This document shows positions 14,057 to 23,460 of a DNA stretch of 23,460 nucleotides, one piece after another (position 1 is the first letter of the stretch; every line of letters starts with the position of its first letter). The stretch spans positions 1 through 23,460 of the forward strand of contig CALSCR010000356.1 in the NCBI GenBank assembly GCA_943704495.1. Reading direction: 5' to 3'. A program made the position numbers and the translations under genes. The stretch is from Pigoraptor chileana. Taxonomy: Eukaryota > Opisthokonta > Filasterea. The notes below the pieces were generated by a model. That model was not told the DNA's origin and ran no database searches. It was given only the letters and a program-made list of their open reading frames with translations.

Positions 14057-17000
14057 ATGGTGCGTATCATCTAGTCGTCGGTGTTGCTATTCCTGAGGAC
14101 TGATTATTCTTGCACATGTTTTTGGGCTCAATGTGTTAATTGATCTGCGATCAATGTCACGCCTTGATTTGCTTTCTTGTGCCGATGCTGTGTGGGACTG
14201 TTGTATAACCAGCCGCAATCCCTGTCTGACCGAATGATCTATTTGCCTTGCTTGCTGCTCTATTCGTAGGCTGGGGTACGCATTTTCCCTTTTCACTCAT
14301 GGATATGGATCGCTGTATATGCCGCTGTATATGCGTGTTCCCGCTGTTTGCTCGGCGGGCTGTCATGGCTCTTGCCTTATTGGACAACCATGAATCTCCT
14401 TGTTGAAGTGTCATCCTTTCTGTGACACACTTATCGCGCACACTGTTTGTTGATGTTTTCAGTCCACGCTGAGCAGTTGTTTTAACCGTTGCTATGTCAT
14501 GGGTGCGTATTGATGGACATCAGGTGAATCCGCTTGAGCCCATGCGCGTCCTCAAGGATGACGCTCAGGAGGAGAAGGCCGAATCGGCCCGTCTGGTAAG
14601 TGTGCTGTGCAATACACATGGGATGTTCTCTTCATCTTTTTTCTAGTGCGTTTCTTCAACTCTACATGGCGCAATGAAATGCATCTCCTCTCCGCGCCTA
14701 TCGCTCAATTTGCGTGTTTCTGATTTTTGAATCATGAACATCTTCTCAACGCATGTTATCGGCTGTGTGTGCAGTCTTCGTTCATTGGCGCGATCGCTGT
14801 CGGCGACCTCGTCAAGTCGACGCTTGGTCCCAAGGGAATGGACAAGATTCTCCAGTCGATGTCCACAGGCGGCATCCAGGTCACAAACGACGGCGCAACA
14901 ATCCTCCGCTCAATCGGCGTTGACAACCCGGCTGCAAAGATCCTTGTCGACATTTCGCGTGTGCAGGATGAGGAGGTCGGCGATGGCACAACATCTGTGT
15001 GGTGAGTGATCTGTACTTGTGTACCTGTGTGCATGATGTGCATGATGCGATTACTTGCTAAGGGGTTTTCAAGATAGAGCGATACTGACTGGCCGGATGA
15101 CGAATGTGTTGTGGCAAATGAAACTGGGAGAATGTGGATGTGAATGTGGCGGATGGTATGCCAACAGTCGTTGCATTGTCTGATTGCAACATAGGTTGCA
15201 TATACGTCGCATTCTCTCGCGATTGAGAGCCGTGGGCGTGTACTGATTCCGTCTCCTCCACTTTTGTTCCATGTTGCGACTGCGTGCCTTTGTGTCTGTG
15301 TGTGTGTGTGTGTGTGTTCAGCGTGCTTGCCGCCGAGCTCCTCCGCGAGGCAGAGAAGCTCATTCAGAAAAAGCTCCATCCCCAGATCATCATTGCCGGG
15401 TGGCGCAAGGCCCTTGAACTTGCCCGCACGACGCTCACGGAGAGCGCCAACGACCACGGAAAGGACGTAACGCTCTTCCGCCAGGATCTGCTGAACATTG
15501 CACGCACAACTCTCTCGTCAAAGATTCTCACCCACAACAAGGACCACTTCTCCAACCTCGCCGTCGATGCGGTTCTCCGTCTCAAGGTATGTGTGCCCGC
15601 ACACACCCTCTGTTATGATGGGCAGATGGAAAATGTAGATGCGAACAACGCTCATGCGAAATCAGTCCCACACATCATGCTTGTTAGGTCGTTTGTTTGA
15701 ATGCTATATCCTTATTTCTTGCACCTCTTTTCTGTCGTCTTTGTTTCCCATTCTCTCGGGCATAGTGCCTAAGCCACTGATTTTATCCCGCATCTCTCTC
15801 TGTCGAGTTTATGCCGAGTGTGAAAGGCCTCTCTTTCGTTCCGTCGCTCTTTGGAGTATGGCTAAGACACTGACTTGAATCCTACATATGTACATATATG
15901 TACATATCTCGCCCTCTCCCTCTCATTTGTTTGTCTTTGATGCTACAGGGCAACCAGTCTCTCGACGCCATTCAGATCATCAAGAAGATCGGAGGCAGCT
16001 TAAAGGATTCGTACCTCGATGAGGGTGCGTTGTTAAACGGCACTGTTTGCTCTCCCTTTGTCTGTCGCGCGCTGTATCTTGTTGTTTTGTGTATGTGTTT
16101 TTTCTTTTCTGCTGCCCCGTTGTGCACACATTTGCCAACTTGTGTGAGTTCCACCCGTGCTATATGCCCATTATAATAACAAATGTTCTCCGCGCCATTG
16201 TCGTCATCTGCCCGCAGGCTTCATCCTTGACAAGAAGATTGGAGTGAATCAGCCCAAGCGCATTGAGAATGCTCGCATTCTGATTGCCAACACTCCCATG
16301 GACACTGACAAGATCAAGGTGTTTGGATCCCGCGTGCGCGTCGACTCAACCGCCAAGATTGCCGAAATCGAACAGGCAGAGAAGGTTCGCCGGCTTACCT
16401 CTGCGCATTGTGTGTATGTGTGTGGTTTGGTGCATGTATGCACTTTACGTCGTGGAATGTGTGTTTCATTTCTTCGCAGAGAAGAATCAACGTTTTCTCA
16501 CTCACACTCCACGCCAACCGCGCAACCCCAACAAAAACAATAACAACAAACAGGACAAGATGAAGCGAAAGGTCGAGAACATCCTGAAGCACAACATCAA
16601 CTGTTTTGTCAACCGTCAGCTCATCTACAATTACCCCGAGCAGCTGTTTGGCGACGCCAATGTGATGGCCATTGAGCACGCCGACTTCAACGGTACGCGT
16701 CGCTCTGTCATCCGTTTTGGTTGTTTTTGTGGTGGTTACTCCACACGGTCATCTCAACAAACATGAATATTGCCGTTGGTTGTGCTAAAATATCCTTTTG
16801 TTCCATTGCGTTGCTCTTCTTCTTTCCCCACCGGCACGATTCGCCAATAATAACAACATCAACAACAACGATCGATCGAACGAACGATATGCACTGTCCT
16901 TGTATTCTTTGTGCGCACTGTCACACACACACACACTCTCTCTCTCTCTCTCTGGGCCCACAGGCATTGAGCGTCTTGCACTTGTCACTGGCGGTGAGAT

Positions 17001-18220
17001 TGTGAGCACATTCGAGCACCCCGAGCTCGTGCGCCTGGGCCACTGCAAGCTGATTGAGGAGGTCATGATTGGCGAGGACCGCATGATCCGCTTTTCCGGC
17101 GTCGCACTCGGCGAGGCATGCACGGTCGTCCTCCGCGGCGCCACGCAGCAGGTTTGTGCTTGTGCTCTGTGGCCTGCCTCGCTCTATTTCCCTCTGCGTG
17201 TGTGCATGTTGTGTTGTGTGTGTTTTTGCGTATATGCTTGTGCGTGTTGATGTGATCGACGTGTGTGTCTCAACACCCCCGCGTGCACCTGGTACTCATC
17301 GCACCCGCTCTCTGTTTTGTCCTTTGCGATTGAAATAGATCCTCGACGAGGCCGAGCGGTCTCTCCACGACGCCCTCTGCGTGCTGTCGGCAACAGTCAA
17401 GGAGACGCGCACCGTGTACGGTGGCGGCTGCTCTGAGATGCTCATGTCGAATGCCGTGGACAAGCTGGCGTCGCGCACCCCCGGCAAGGAGGCCGCCGCC
17501 ATTGAGGCCTTTGCCCGCGCTCTCCGACAGGTGTGCCTGCGTGCCCTATATATCATCGGTTATTGCTAATGCCATTTACAGGGTTGTGTTTGTGCTACAG
17601 TGGTCTTTGGATTTCTCATATGTGTCACTCAAGTGTATCATCTCTCTGTCTTGCTCGCTTTTTTTTTTACTATGATAGATCCCCACGATCATTGCCGACA
17701 ATGCCGGTTATGACAGCACAGAGCTTGTTGCACAGCTCCGCGCAGCTCACAACGAGGGCAAGACGACGGCTGGTCTTGGTACGTCCGCTAAGCAGTGCTC
17801 GGTGCTCATGTGCATTGTGTGAATTGCATTTGCGACGCAGACATGACGCCTTTCTGCATTTATCGCCTCTACACTTTGTTCTGACATTACGTTGTGCCAA
17901 TGTTTGTATGCGTTTTTGCAGACATGAACCGCGGCGCCATTGGCGACATGGTTGACCTGGGCATCACCGAGTCATTCAAGGTCAAGTTCCAGGTGCTTGT
18001 GTCTGCATCGGAGGCTGCTGAAATGATCCTCCGTGTCGACGACATTCTGAAGGCGGCTCCCCGGTGGGTGTTACATGAACGTGTGTGTGTGTGTGTGTTT
18101 ATCTGTATGTGGGCTTGTGGTCATCGGTTTGGTGGCTTTGGATCTCTGTGCCATGTGCTGACTCAGTGTTTTTTTGCTTGTGTGTCTGTTGTCGTGTGCA
18201 GGAAACGCCAGCAGGAATAA
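14057..18220 (+). CDS. CCT2: T-complex chaperonin subunit beta (CCT2)
   Basis: CCT2 is one of eight subunits of the cytosolic TRiC/CCT ring, which uses ATP to fold actin, tubulin and other proteins. Exons: 14057-14059 (ATG only, proposed), 14524-14595, 14775-15001, 15322-15586, 15949-16024, 16218-16384, 16554-16692, 16964-17151, 17339-17530, 17679-17778, 17922-18063 and 18202-18220. They join in frame to 529 residues, close to the usual 530-535. ATP-site motifs are intact: LGPKGMDK (42-49), NDGAT (63-67), GDGTT (94-98), VYGGGCSEM (405-413) and TAGLD (473-477). Similarity to animal CCT2 is very high throughout. An alternative start is the ATG at 14494, which reads straight into the second exon and adds nine residues. 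The 14057 start is preferred because ACGAAAATGG matches the TADA1 start, it gives [15 protein letters not shown] like other N-termini, and the donor GTGCGT is used elsewhere in this gene. Introns are often UG-rich. Confidence 0.98.
15291..15318 (+). repeat. (TG)n run at a CCT2 splice acceptor
   Basis: A TG repeat directly precedes the TTCAG acceptor of the exon that starts at 15322, taking the place of a normal pyrimidine tract. Confidence 0.85.
15752..15890 (-). repeat. Two partial copies of the dispersed repeat in a CCT2 intron
   Basis: Read on the minus strand, 15890 to 15850 gives ATGTAGGATTCAAGTC, then AGTGTCTTAGCCATACTCC. Read the same way, 15800 to 15752 gives GAGAGATGCGGGAT, then TCAGTGGCTTAGGCACTATG. 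Both match the core of the units downstream of CCT2 but in opposite orientation. They lie inside the 362-base intron between the exons ending at 15586 and starting at 15949, the second longest intron proposed for the gene. Confidence 0.55.
16921..16953 (+). repeat. (CA)n-(CT)n tract before a CCT2 exon
   Basis: About nine CA steps followed by about eight CT steps form the polypyrimidine-like tract just upstream of the CAG acceptor at 16961-16963. This is one of the few intronic tracts with CA on the sense strand. Confidence 0.85.
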
Positions 18221-18510
18221 GCGAGATGACACGAGCGACTGACTGCTGTATGTGTGATGGCCGCGTGTGTGCGGCTATGATGGGCTGCACGGTGCATGGG
18301 AACCGTGCTCACTCCTTTCAATCACCGAAAGTAAAGAGACTGATTCCGAACATACATATCGAAGCTGTTCTCATCGTCTGAGGCAGAAACTTGTGCGATT
18401 TGATTCACACTTTCGCGTCCCTCAAGGGGCTGACCTCAAGCGACTGGCTGATCGAAACGCAAACGACTGACATGCACACTCCAAAAGGAATGCGCTGATC
18501 TCCACAAAAC

Positions 18511-18728
18511 TATGAGAGATAGAAGTATTCTGGTCATTGTCTTAGTTTATGCCCGTGGACTCCACAAAACGCCATCGCCATTTACGTGACTTCGAACTCT
18601 TATTAGCAAAAGAGAGATGTAGGATCGAAGTCGATGTCATTTAATCGCTGTGCCCATGGACTCCACAACAAACAAACTCTGAAAGAAGTGGGATTCAATT
18701 CGGTGCCATAGCGCTATGCACAAAAAAG
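18511..18728 (+). repeat. Cluster of three ~55-bp dispersed repeat units
   Basis: Unit 1 (18513-18570), unit 2 (18611-18668) and unit 3 (18681-18728) lie in the same orientation. Shared blocks, in order, are GAGAGAT or GAAAGA, then GTAGGATTCAAGTC-like, then TGTCTTAG-like, then TATGCCC, then ATGGACTCCACAAAA. A stray tail block CTCCACAAAAC also occurs at 18500-18510. On the minus strand the core reads like a degenerate Pol III B box (GACTTCGATCC, as in GGTTCGAATCC), in unit 2 followed by TACATCTCTC and a T-run. That tRNA-derived reading is only a suggestion. Confidence 0.6.
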
Positions 18729-18914
18729 TTTGAAAGAAAATCCACGTTTGATGATTCGACTTAGTTTGCGTGCATTGTTTTCCCGTTCATTCACGAAAAT
18801 GCGCTATCCAGCCAATCATAGGGAGGCTGTCACGGGCGGACCAATGGCATCACTCGGTTGCTGACTGAAAGAACGGACGGACACGGAGGGGCACTCGGAG
18901 CACGCCGTTGCACG

Positions 18915-18994
18915 CCACACACGCACACACATACACACATACACACACACACACAACACACGCACACACACACAACACACACACACACACACAC
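18915..18994 (+). repeat. CA-rich microsatellite upstream of the VOC gene
   Basis: About 80 bases of CA steps with a few CG, AT and AA interruptions. It ends about 57 bases before the TATA-like box of the VOC gene. Confidence 0.9.
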
Positions 18995-19051
18995 CTCAAT
19001 TCTTTCAGCACTCCGCTGCACGTCGTCGCACGCTACGCACTCCAACCAAAG

Positions 19052-19057
19052 TATAAA
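19052..19057 (+). promoter_or_regulatory. TATA box of the VOC gene
   Basis: TATAAA lies 74 bases upstream of the ATG at 19131, a spacing that leaves a 5' leader of roughly 45-50 bases if transcription begins about 30 bases downstream. The sequence between contains no other ATG. Confidence 0.5.
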
Positions 19058-19130
19058 CAGGCCCCTAATCACAGCTTTAATCCATCTCAACGAACTCGCC
19101 GCCACATTGTCCCTTGAATTTCCACTGAAA

Positions 19131-20282
19131 ATGTCAGACGCCGCTGAACAAGACCGCAAGCGCCCCCGTGAAGAATGTGAGGCAGACGCAAAGGACGCAG
19201 CCGCCGCAAAGATTTCAAGGGGTATTTGTCACATCGACATTCCCGTGCGGGTGAGTGCTGTGATGGATTTGTGGCTTTTTGTTTGTTTCTAAGCAAACTT
19301 TGTCTGTCTGCTGCATTGTGAAATCCATCCGTTGCGGCCGTCGTCCATCCGCAGTTGACAAACGGGTCACTGAAACGGGTCAGTGCTTCACAAGTCGTTC
19401 TAATTTAATGTTTAAGGATGGGATCCAAAGTGCCTTCATCTCCTACTAACTCACTTTGTTTGTTGTATGGTATTTGCGGCCATGGCATGTGCACGTCGCA
19501 GGATCTTTCGCGGGCCAAGAAATTCTACGGCGATTTGTTTGGATGGGCGTTCACCGACTTTGGTGACACGTATAGCCTTTTCCACACACACAACAAAGGT
19601 GTGTTTTGACAAGTCCATGTGACATTGGCTTCCTGATTGATGTGCAAGAGGGAAAGGGTTTTTTGTATACTGAGGGGCAGTACTCGGCCAAGCCGGTCGT
19701 CAGTGCTGCATTGATTGGCATAGTGGCTAACTGCGCCATGATTCCATTCACTCTGCGCTGTCACTCCTTGCAGAACACAACGTGAACGGCGGCCTCACTG
19801 CTGTGAAGGAGGATGTGGTGACGCATTCGTTCTCATGGATCTACCTCCAGGTGGAAGACATTGAGGGCGAACTGGCCAAGATCACCGCCGCCGGAGGTCT
19901 GTTGGGCCTTGTCTGTCGGTCCACGTGACTGTCTTGCCTCAGTGCCGCGTGCACGGGCTGACAGGATGCCTGACTTCATCTCTGAGCCTGAAGTGACTGA
20001 CAAGCCGCGATCTGTTGTGTTTCAGTTTTATTTCAGTTTTTTTTTCTTCTTTGTGTGTGCCACAGAATGTAATGGCAATGACCTTATCGCTAAACAGCAC
20101 TCCTGAACGAATGTTGCATTGTCATATTGGCAGGCGAGGTAATCAAGCCAAAGTCGTCCATCGGGGAGAGCATTGGCTTTACTGGGCAATTCAAGGACAG
20201 CGAAGGCAACAATATTGGTCTGTATTCGCTCCCGATCAAGGCGGTCGGGTGCGTGCAACAGGATGCGGAAAAGAAGGAATGA
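19131..20282 (+). CDS. Glyoxalase/bleomycin-resistance (VOC) fold protein
   Basis: Four exons, 19131-19250, 19502-19598, 19774-19896 and 20134-20282, join in frame to 162 residues. Introns have GTGAGT, GTGTGT and GTCTGT donors and CAG acceptors. Residues 1-30 are hydrophilic with a nuclear-signal-like KRPRE near residues 10-14. From residue 31 the protein follows the single-VOC-domain pattern: GICHIDIPV (with a histidine in the usual metal-ligand place), DLSRAKKFYGDLFGW, the second repeat SFSWIYLQVEDIEGELAKI, and the end ESIGFTGQFKDSEGNNIGLYS. Such small VOC proteins are common in bacteria and protists; many are annotated only as glyoxalase-like, so the substrate is unknown. The TATA-like box upstream and the AAAATG start context support the start. 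The gene lies downstream of CCT2 on the same strand, with no sign of shared function. Confidence 0.93.
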
Positions 20283-21185
20283 GTGTGACTGGCGGAGGGC
20301 GATCCCCGGCGGTTCAGTCTGAGCCGAAGTCTCGCACCACCGGCGATCGGCAAGCGGCTCGTCAGAGATATGTCACTTATGGTAAAGCGCTGGCCAATTT
20401 TTGTGAATTACTCTTTGGAGATAATACAACAGGTTTGCTGCAGATGGCCTTCAGCAGTTGTCAGTGTGAGTCTGCAGTACAAAGTGCCGGTACTGTCGGC
20501 CGTGGTCACTGAAACCCGGCGGCCATCACGTCGCAGCCGGCTGTGGTTTAAATGTCAGTGGCGGTGCACAGCTTGATGGTCACGCTCAGAGCCAGAGCCG
20601 CACACTGATCTGCCGGTGACTGTGCCCCCGCCGCGGCGCGAATGCACGTGGCCCTGAGTACAGTGCCATCCCAATGGCCCCGCGGCCCAGTGCTGATCAC
20701 GGAGGCATTGAGAACGACTCACTCAGTGTAAAAGCCGACAGCCAATACGGCTCGATACCGCTCTGTGTGTGGCTGTCGGCTGTGGTTTTTCGTCTCGGTG
20801 AGCAGTCCGCGTCTGCCAGAACTGAGAGTGGGCTTTGATTGCCGTCACAGATGCGTCACCGGCTCAAAATTATTAAGCGACATCTCGCAACCCTCGTGCA
20901 ATCATTTTTACTCGTACCACCGCCTCCCTTTCATTGCCTTGACAAAACACGAAAAGGGTGCGTGCCGTTACGGCAAATAGTGCGCTTGTTTCCAAAGTGT
21001 AGTGTAGTTCCCTCTTGTTTTATGAGGTGGTGATCGCTCGCCCCAACAGGACTGTATCGTTTCTTCCTGTCTCCAACGGACGATGGACGCCTTGCGCATG
21101 TAACTTTTGCTGTGTCCATTGTCTTCTCATGATTTGGGAGCGACGCCCCTGATACGTGCCCGTCCAAGGGCTGACCACAACGAAA
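20283..21185. other. Intergenic stretch between VOC and TADA1 genes
   Basis: About 900 bases without a convincing exon. It holds a GC-rich part (20500-20720), an inverted repeat with 12-base arms (20733-20781), two copies of CGGCTGTGGTTT (near 20539 and 20777), and the presumed TADA1 promoter near the right end. No RNA gene was seen. Confidence 0.5.
20733..20781. repeat. Inverted repeat, 12-bp perfect arms
   Basis: AGCCGACAGCCA at 20733-20744 is the exact reverse complement of TGGCTGTCGGCT at 20770-20781, with a 25-base loop. It could form a hairpin. There is no T-run directly after the stem beyond the GGTTTTT a few bases on, and no link to a gene. Confidence 0.8.
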
Positions 21186-23025
21186 ATGGTTCCGAGTGTT
21201 CCGGGAGGGCGTGTGGATATTGTGGAGATTAAAAACAGGCTCAATGGCGTCCTCGGCGACCACAGCGCATCGTACTGGGAGTCGCTGCGAAACTTCACGC
21301 GTGCGCGATTAACAAAAGGGGAGTTGGATAAACGAGCAAAGGCCTGTCTGGGTGATAGCAACGGTGAGTTCTGTGTGCTCATCATGTGATGCCATCTATC
21401 ATTTGTACGTAATGCGCCTTGTGCTGTTTGGACTGTATTCTTTTTCTAGTTAAATCTGCTTCGTGTGAGCTTCCCGCGCGGTTTGGCGTTGGATGTGTTG
21501 TGTCCGCTGCCGCGTTCCGTATGTGCTATCCTCATATGCGCTGATTCCCTTCGTATGCAGTCTCGTTGCACAATGAGTTCATCCGAGCGATCCTTGTGAA
21601 CGCTCAATCCACACAACCGCCGCCCGACGACAAGGAAAATGCAAAAAAGTCAAACAAGCGGAAGCTGTCGTCGCTGAAGGACACGCCCCCGGGTCCCAAC
21701 CGTGCGTATCATATAGCATAAGCATTCTCTCATAATTTGACTCTCGTGTGTCGACATGTTGTGTGGATTTCTCTGCTTGACCTGTGACGCTCATTTGTGT
21801 AATGATGCATCTCTTCCGTGCCTACCTGCATGCAGGCAACTTGGAGCCGCCAACAAAGTCGGCTCGCTTGACCCCTGGCACTGCGTCTGCTCATTTTTCC
21901 CGCGAGTATAGGGCTCACGTGCCCCGCGTGGGCGAGGCGCCGCCGATTCCCAAAGGACCGAAACACGGCGCGCAAAGTGCTATTGCGGCCTCGGGTGCGC
22001 TTATTGCGGCCGCAGCGTCAGTGCGTCCACCCCCGGGCGATGTGGAGGCGGACTTGTGCACGCACGCCCACCTGCTTCCCGACGCCGCCACTCTGCGCGC
22101 GCGGTCATTTGTGGTTGCCTTTGAGAACGGACTTGATGATGTTGAAGAGGGTGTCGCTGAGACGGTGCAGGGCGCGCTCGAGGTGAGGCACTGTGCTGCT
22201 CTTCCTGTGTCCCATAGCATGCACGTGCGTGAACATTTGGCTTTTCTTGTTTTTTGGCGCGGTCTGTTTAAATCGCCCGGCCCTTCATTATGAACGGAGA
22301 GAGGGGGTGTTCTTGTCATGTCATCGTTGTGTTTCCGCACGTCTCACCCCAACCGCATCGTCTCCCTCCACATCTTATCACTCATCACGTTCTGATCACA
22401 TGCGTTGCAGTTTTACCTCAAGGACATTCTGTCGACGATTCTTTCCGTGCGGCGCAATCCGACCACCTTTGGCAACGCCGCGTTTGTGGACCCTCACGTG
22501 CCCACAGCGTCTGCGGCAGAGCCCCTTCGACGTCAGTGCCTCAACTCAATCTCGGCGGCTGCGCTTGCAACCACCGGCATTCCCGCCCTCGCGCGGAAAC
22601 CAAAGACGCTCTGTCTGGAAGATCTTGCCCTGGCTGTTGAGCTGCATCCACACATACTCAACGGAGACATTGCTGGGGCGGAGCGCATCCGATCCCGCTT
22701 GTCGATGCCACCGCCGATCTTCGCAGAGGCCGACGCCCTCTCACGTGCCGCGCGCCAGCACCAGGAGCACGTCATGCTGCAGTCGCGACGGCTGCTTCGC
22801 CCACCAACGTCCCCGCAGTTGCAGTCCGTCGCCACAGCCAAGGCGCGGTCCCATCAACAAGGGACACCGCCGAGCGTCCGTCGCCCTGGTAGCGCAGTCG
22901 TCGTCACCCCGAATCCCGCTCCGAAGAGCGTTGGTTCGAGTCCTACATCTGTCTCGACCGTGATTAGGCCAACTGCGGACGATGCGCCAGTGGCGATGGA
23001 TGCTGTGCCGATGGAGACTGCATGA
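21186..23025 (+). CDS. TADA1: SAGA co-activator subunit TADA1/Ada1 (Hfi1)
   Basis: Four exons, 21186-21363, 21561-21701, 21836-22182 and 22411-23025, join in frame to 426 residues. TADA1/Ada1 is a structural core subunit of the nuclear SAGA histone acetyltransferase complex, where its histone fold pairs with that of Spt7. The N-terminal SAGA-Tad1 motif is clear: VDIVEIKNRLNGVLGD, then YWESLRNFTRARLTKGELD, then SLHNEFIRAILVNAQ (residues 8-75). A basic, disordered linker with KKSNKRKL follows. The histone-fold part spans about 190-250 (LPDAATLRARSFVVAFENGL, then FYLKDILSTIL), matching the GLDNVTEEAV and LKDILTSVV region of animal TADA1. A later segment (LCLEDLALAVELHPHIL) also fits the family. 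The last 100 residues are P/S/T-rich. The start lies in an ACGAAAATGG context. There are no truncations or odd features. Confidence 0.93.
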
Positions 23026-23460
23026 TCGTGGCGTGTCTGTTTTTATGAATGCATTGCCTGCCGCGTGGCGCGTTCTTCCTGTCGTTTTGCCTTCTCTTTT
23101 GCTCGTCGCGCACCCAGCACACCACATATCACATGCACGCACTTGTCATTTCTGTCCTTCTGTTTTTTGCTTGCACCGCTCGCGTAAGTCTTTTCGTCAT
23201 TTGTATAATAATTGGCCCACAGCATATTGGGTTGAATTTGTTTAATTTTGTCGCGGATAATCGCGTTCAAATGTACATAAAAGGTATGTTCTTCCTTGAT
23301 TCGTCTCCTGCACATGCCATCAGAGACCTGGCGACTTGTCAGCGGAGATAAGATTCGCACTCGCATCGCACTGCCAACGTGCAGTATAGGAAAGCCCTGT
23401 TTATGCACCTGGAGGAAAGTGAACTGGAGACCAAGAAATATTTGGGGGGGGGGGGGGGGG
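23026..23460. other. TADA1 3' flank and contig end
   Basis: This 435-base tail follows the TADA1 stop. It is T-rich at first, with AT-rich strings (GTATAATAATT near 23203) that could serve 3' end formation. It then runs to a 17-base G homopolymer at the edge. No gene is supported. Confidence 0.5.
23444..23460 (+). repeat. Poly-G run at right edge
   Basis: Seventeen consecutive G close the window. The left edge opens with nine G followed by an AG-rich run. These are most simply contig-end effects such as homopolymer breaks or base-calling artefacts. Confidence 0.8.

Larger units (their letters stand above)
18221..19130. other. Intergenic stretch between CCT2 and the VOC gene
   Basis: About 910 bases without a coding exon. 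It holds the CCT2 3' flank, a cluster of short dispersed repeats (18500-18728), a CA microsatellite and the promoter of the VOC gene with a TATA-like box. I found no RNA gene. Confidence 0.55.

Noticed and set aside
22887-22955. A-box-like TAGCGCAGTCG and perfect B-box-like GGTTCGAGTCC, suggesting a tRNA gene
   Set aside because: Both lie inside the last TADA1 coding exon in frame. The flanks do not pair as an acceptor stem and the T-stem has a mismatch, so this is most likely chance.
23043-23408. 121-codon minus-strand frame opposite the TADA1 3' flank
   Set aside because: It begins with GTG rather than ATG, overlaps the likely 3' UTR, has no recognisable domain, and has no splice partners.

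Overview
The window looks like nuclear DNA of a free-living or flagellate-type protist. Every recognisable gene is a eukaryotic one cut by short spliceosomal introns, mostly about 80-470 bases, and most exons can be joined in frame to give normal-length eukaryotic proteins. GC content looks balanced, coding third positions favour G and C, and CA/TG microsatellites are frequent. I cannot name the organism. Both ends run into G homopolymers (9 G at the left, 17 G at the right), so this is probably a whole contig whose ends are assembly breaks rather than chromosome ends.

Layout, left to right: (1) a minus-strand gene of unknown function, 771 to 156, with three exons and its 3' end lost beyond the left edge; (2) a plus-strand seven-exon gene, 2564-6544, for a 979-residue coiled-coil protein with an acidic tail; (3) a minus-strand nine-exon gene, 10818 to 7076, for a Trf4/TENT4-type non-canonical poly(A) polymerase carrying a matrin/JAZ-type zinc finger at its N-terminus; (4) a minus-strand three-exon gene, 13271 to 12034, for a type I ribonuclease H with all four catalytic acids and a C-terminal part that resembles the retropepsin fold; (5) a plus-strand gene, 14057-18220, for chaperonin subunit CCT2, split into about twelve exons; (6) a plus-strand four-exon gene, 19131-20282, for a small glyoxalase/VOC-fold protein; (7) a plus-strand four-exon gene, 21186-23025, for the SAGA subunit TADA1/Ada1.

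The genes are mostly unrelated housekeeping functions: protein folding, nuclear RNA surveillance, RNA:DNA hybrid removal, transcription co-activation. I see no operon or gene cluster. Genes 1/2 and 4/5 are divergent pairs; genes 2/3 are convergent.

The structure not explained by the genes is: sense-strand UG-rich introns; a family of short dispersed repeats of about 55 bases in two introns and downstream of CCT2; a G-rich decamer array between the divergent RNase H and CCT2 genes; a likely GC-AG intron in the polymerase gene; and a possible AUG-only first coding exon in CCT2. I found no rRNA or tRNA gene, CRISPR array or intact mobile element. Exon boundaries were inferred by eye from splice motifs, reading phase and remembered family sequences; no alignment or transcript data were available.
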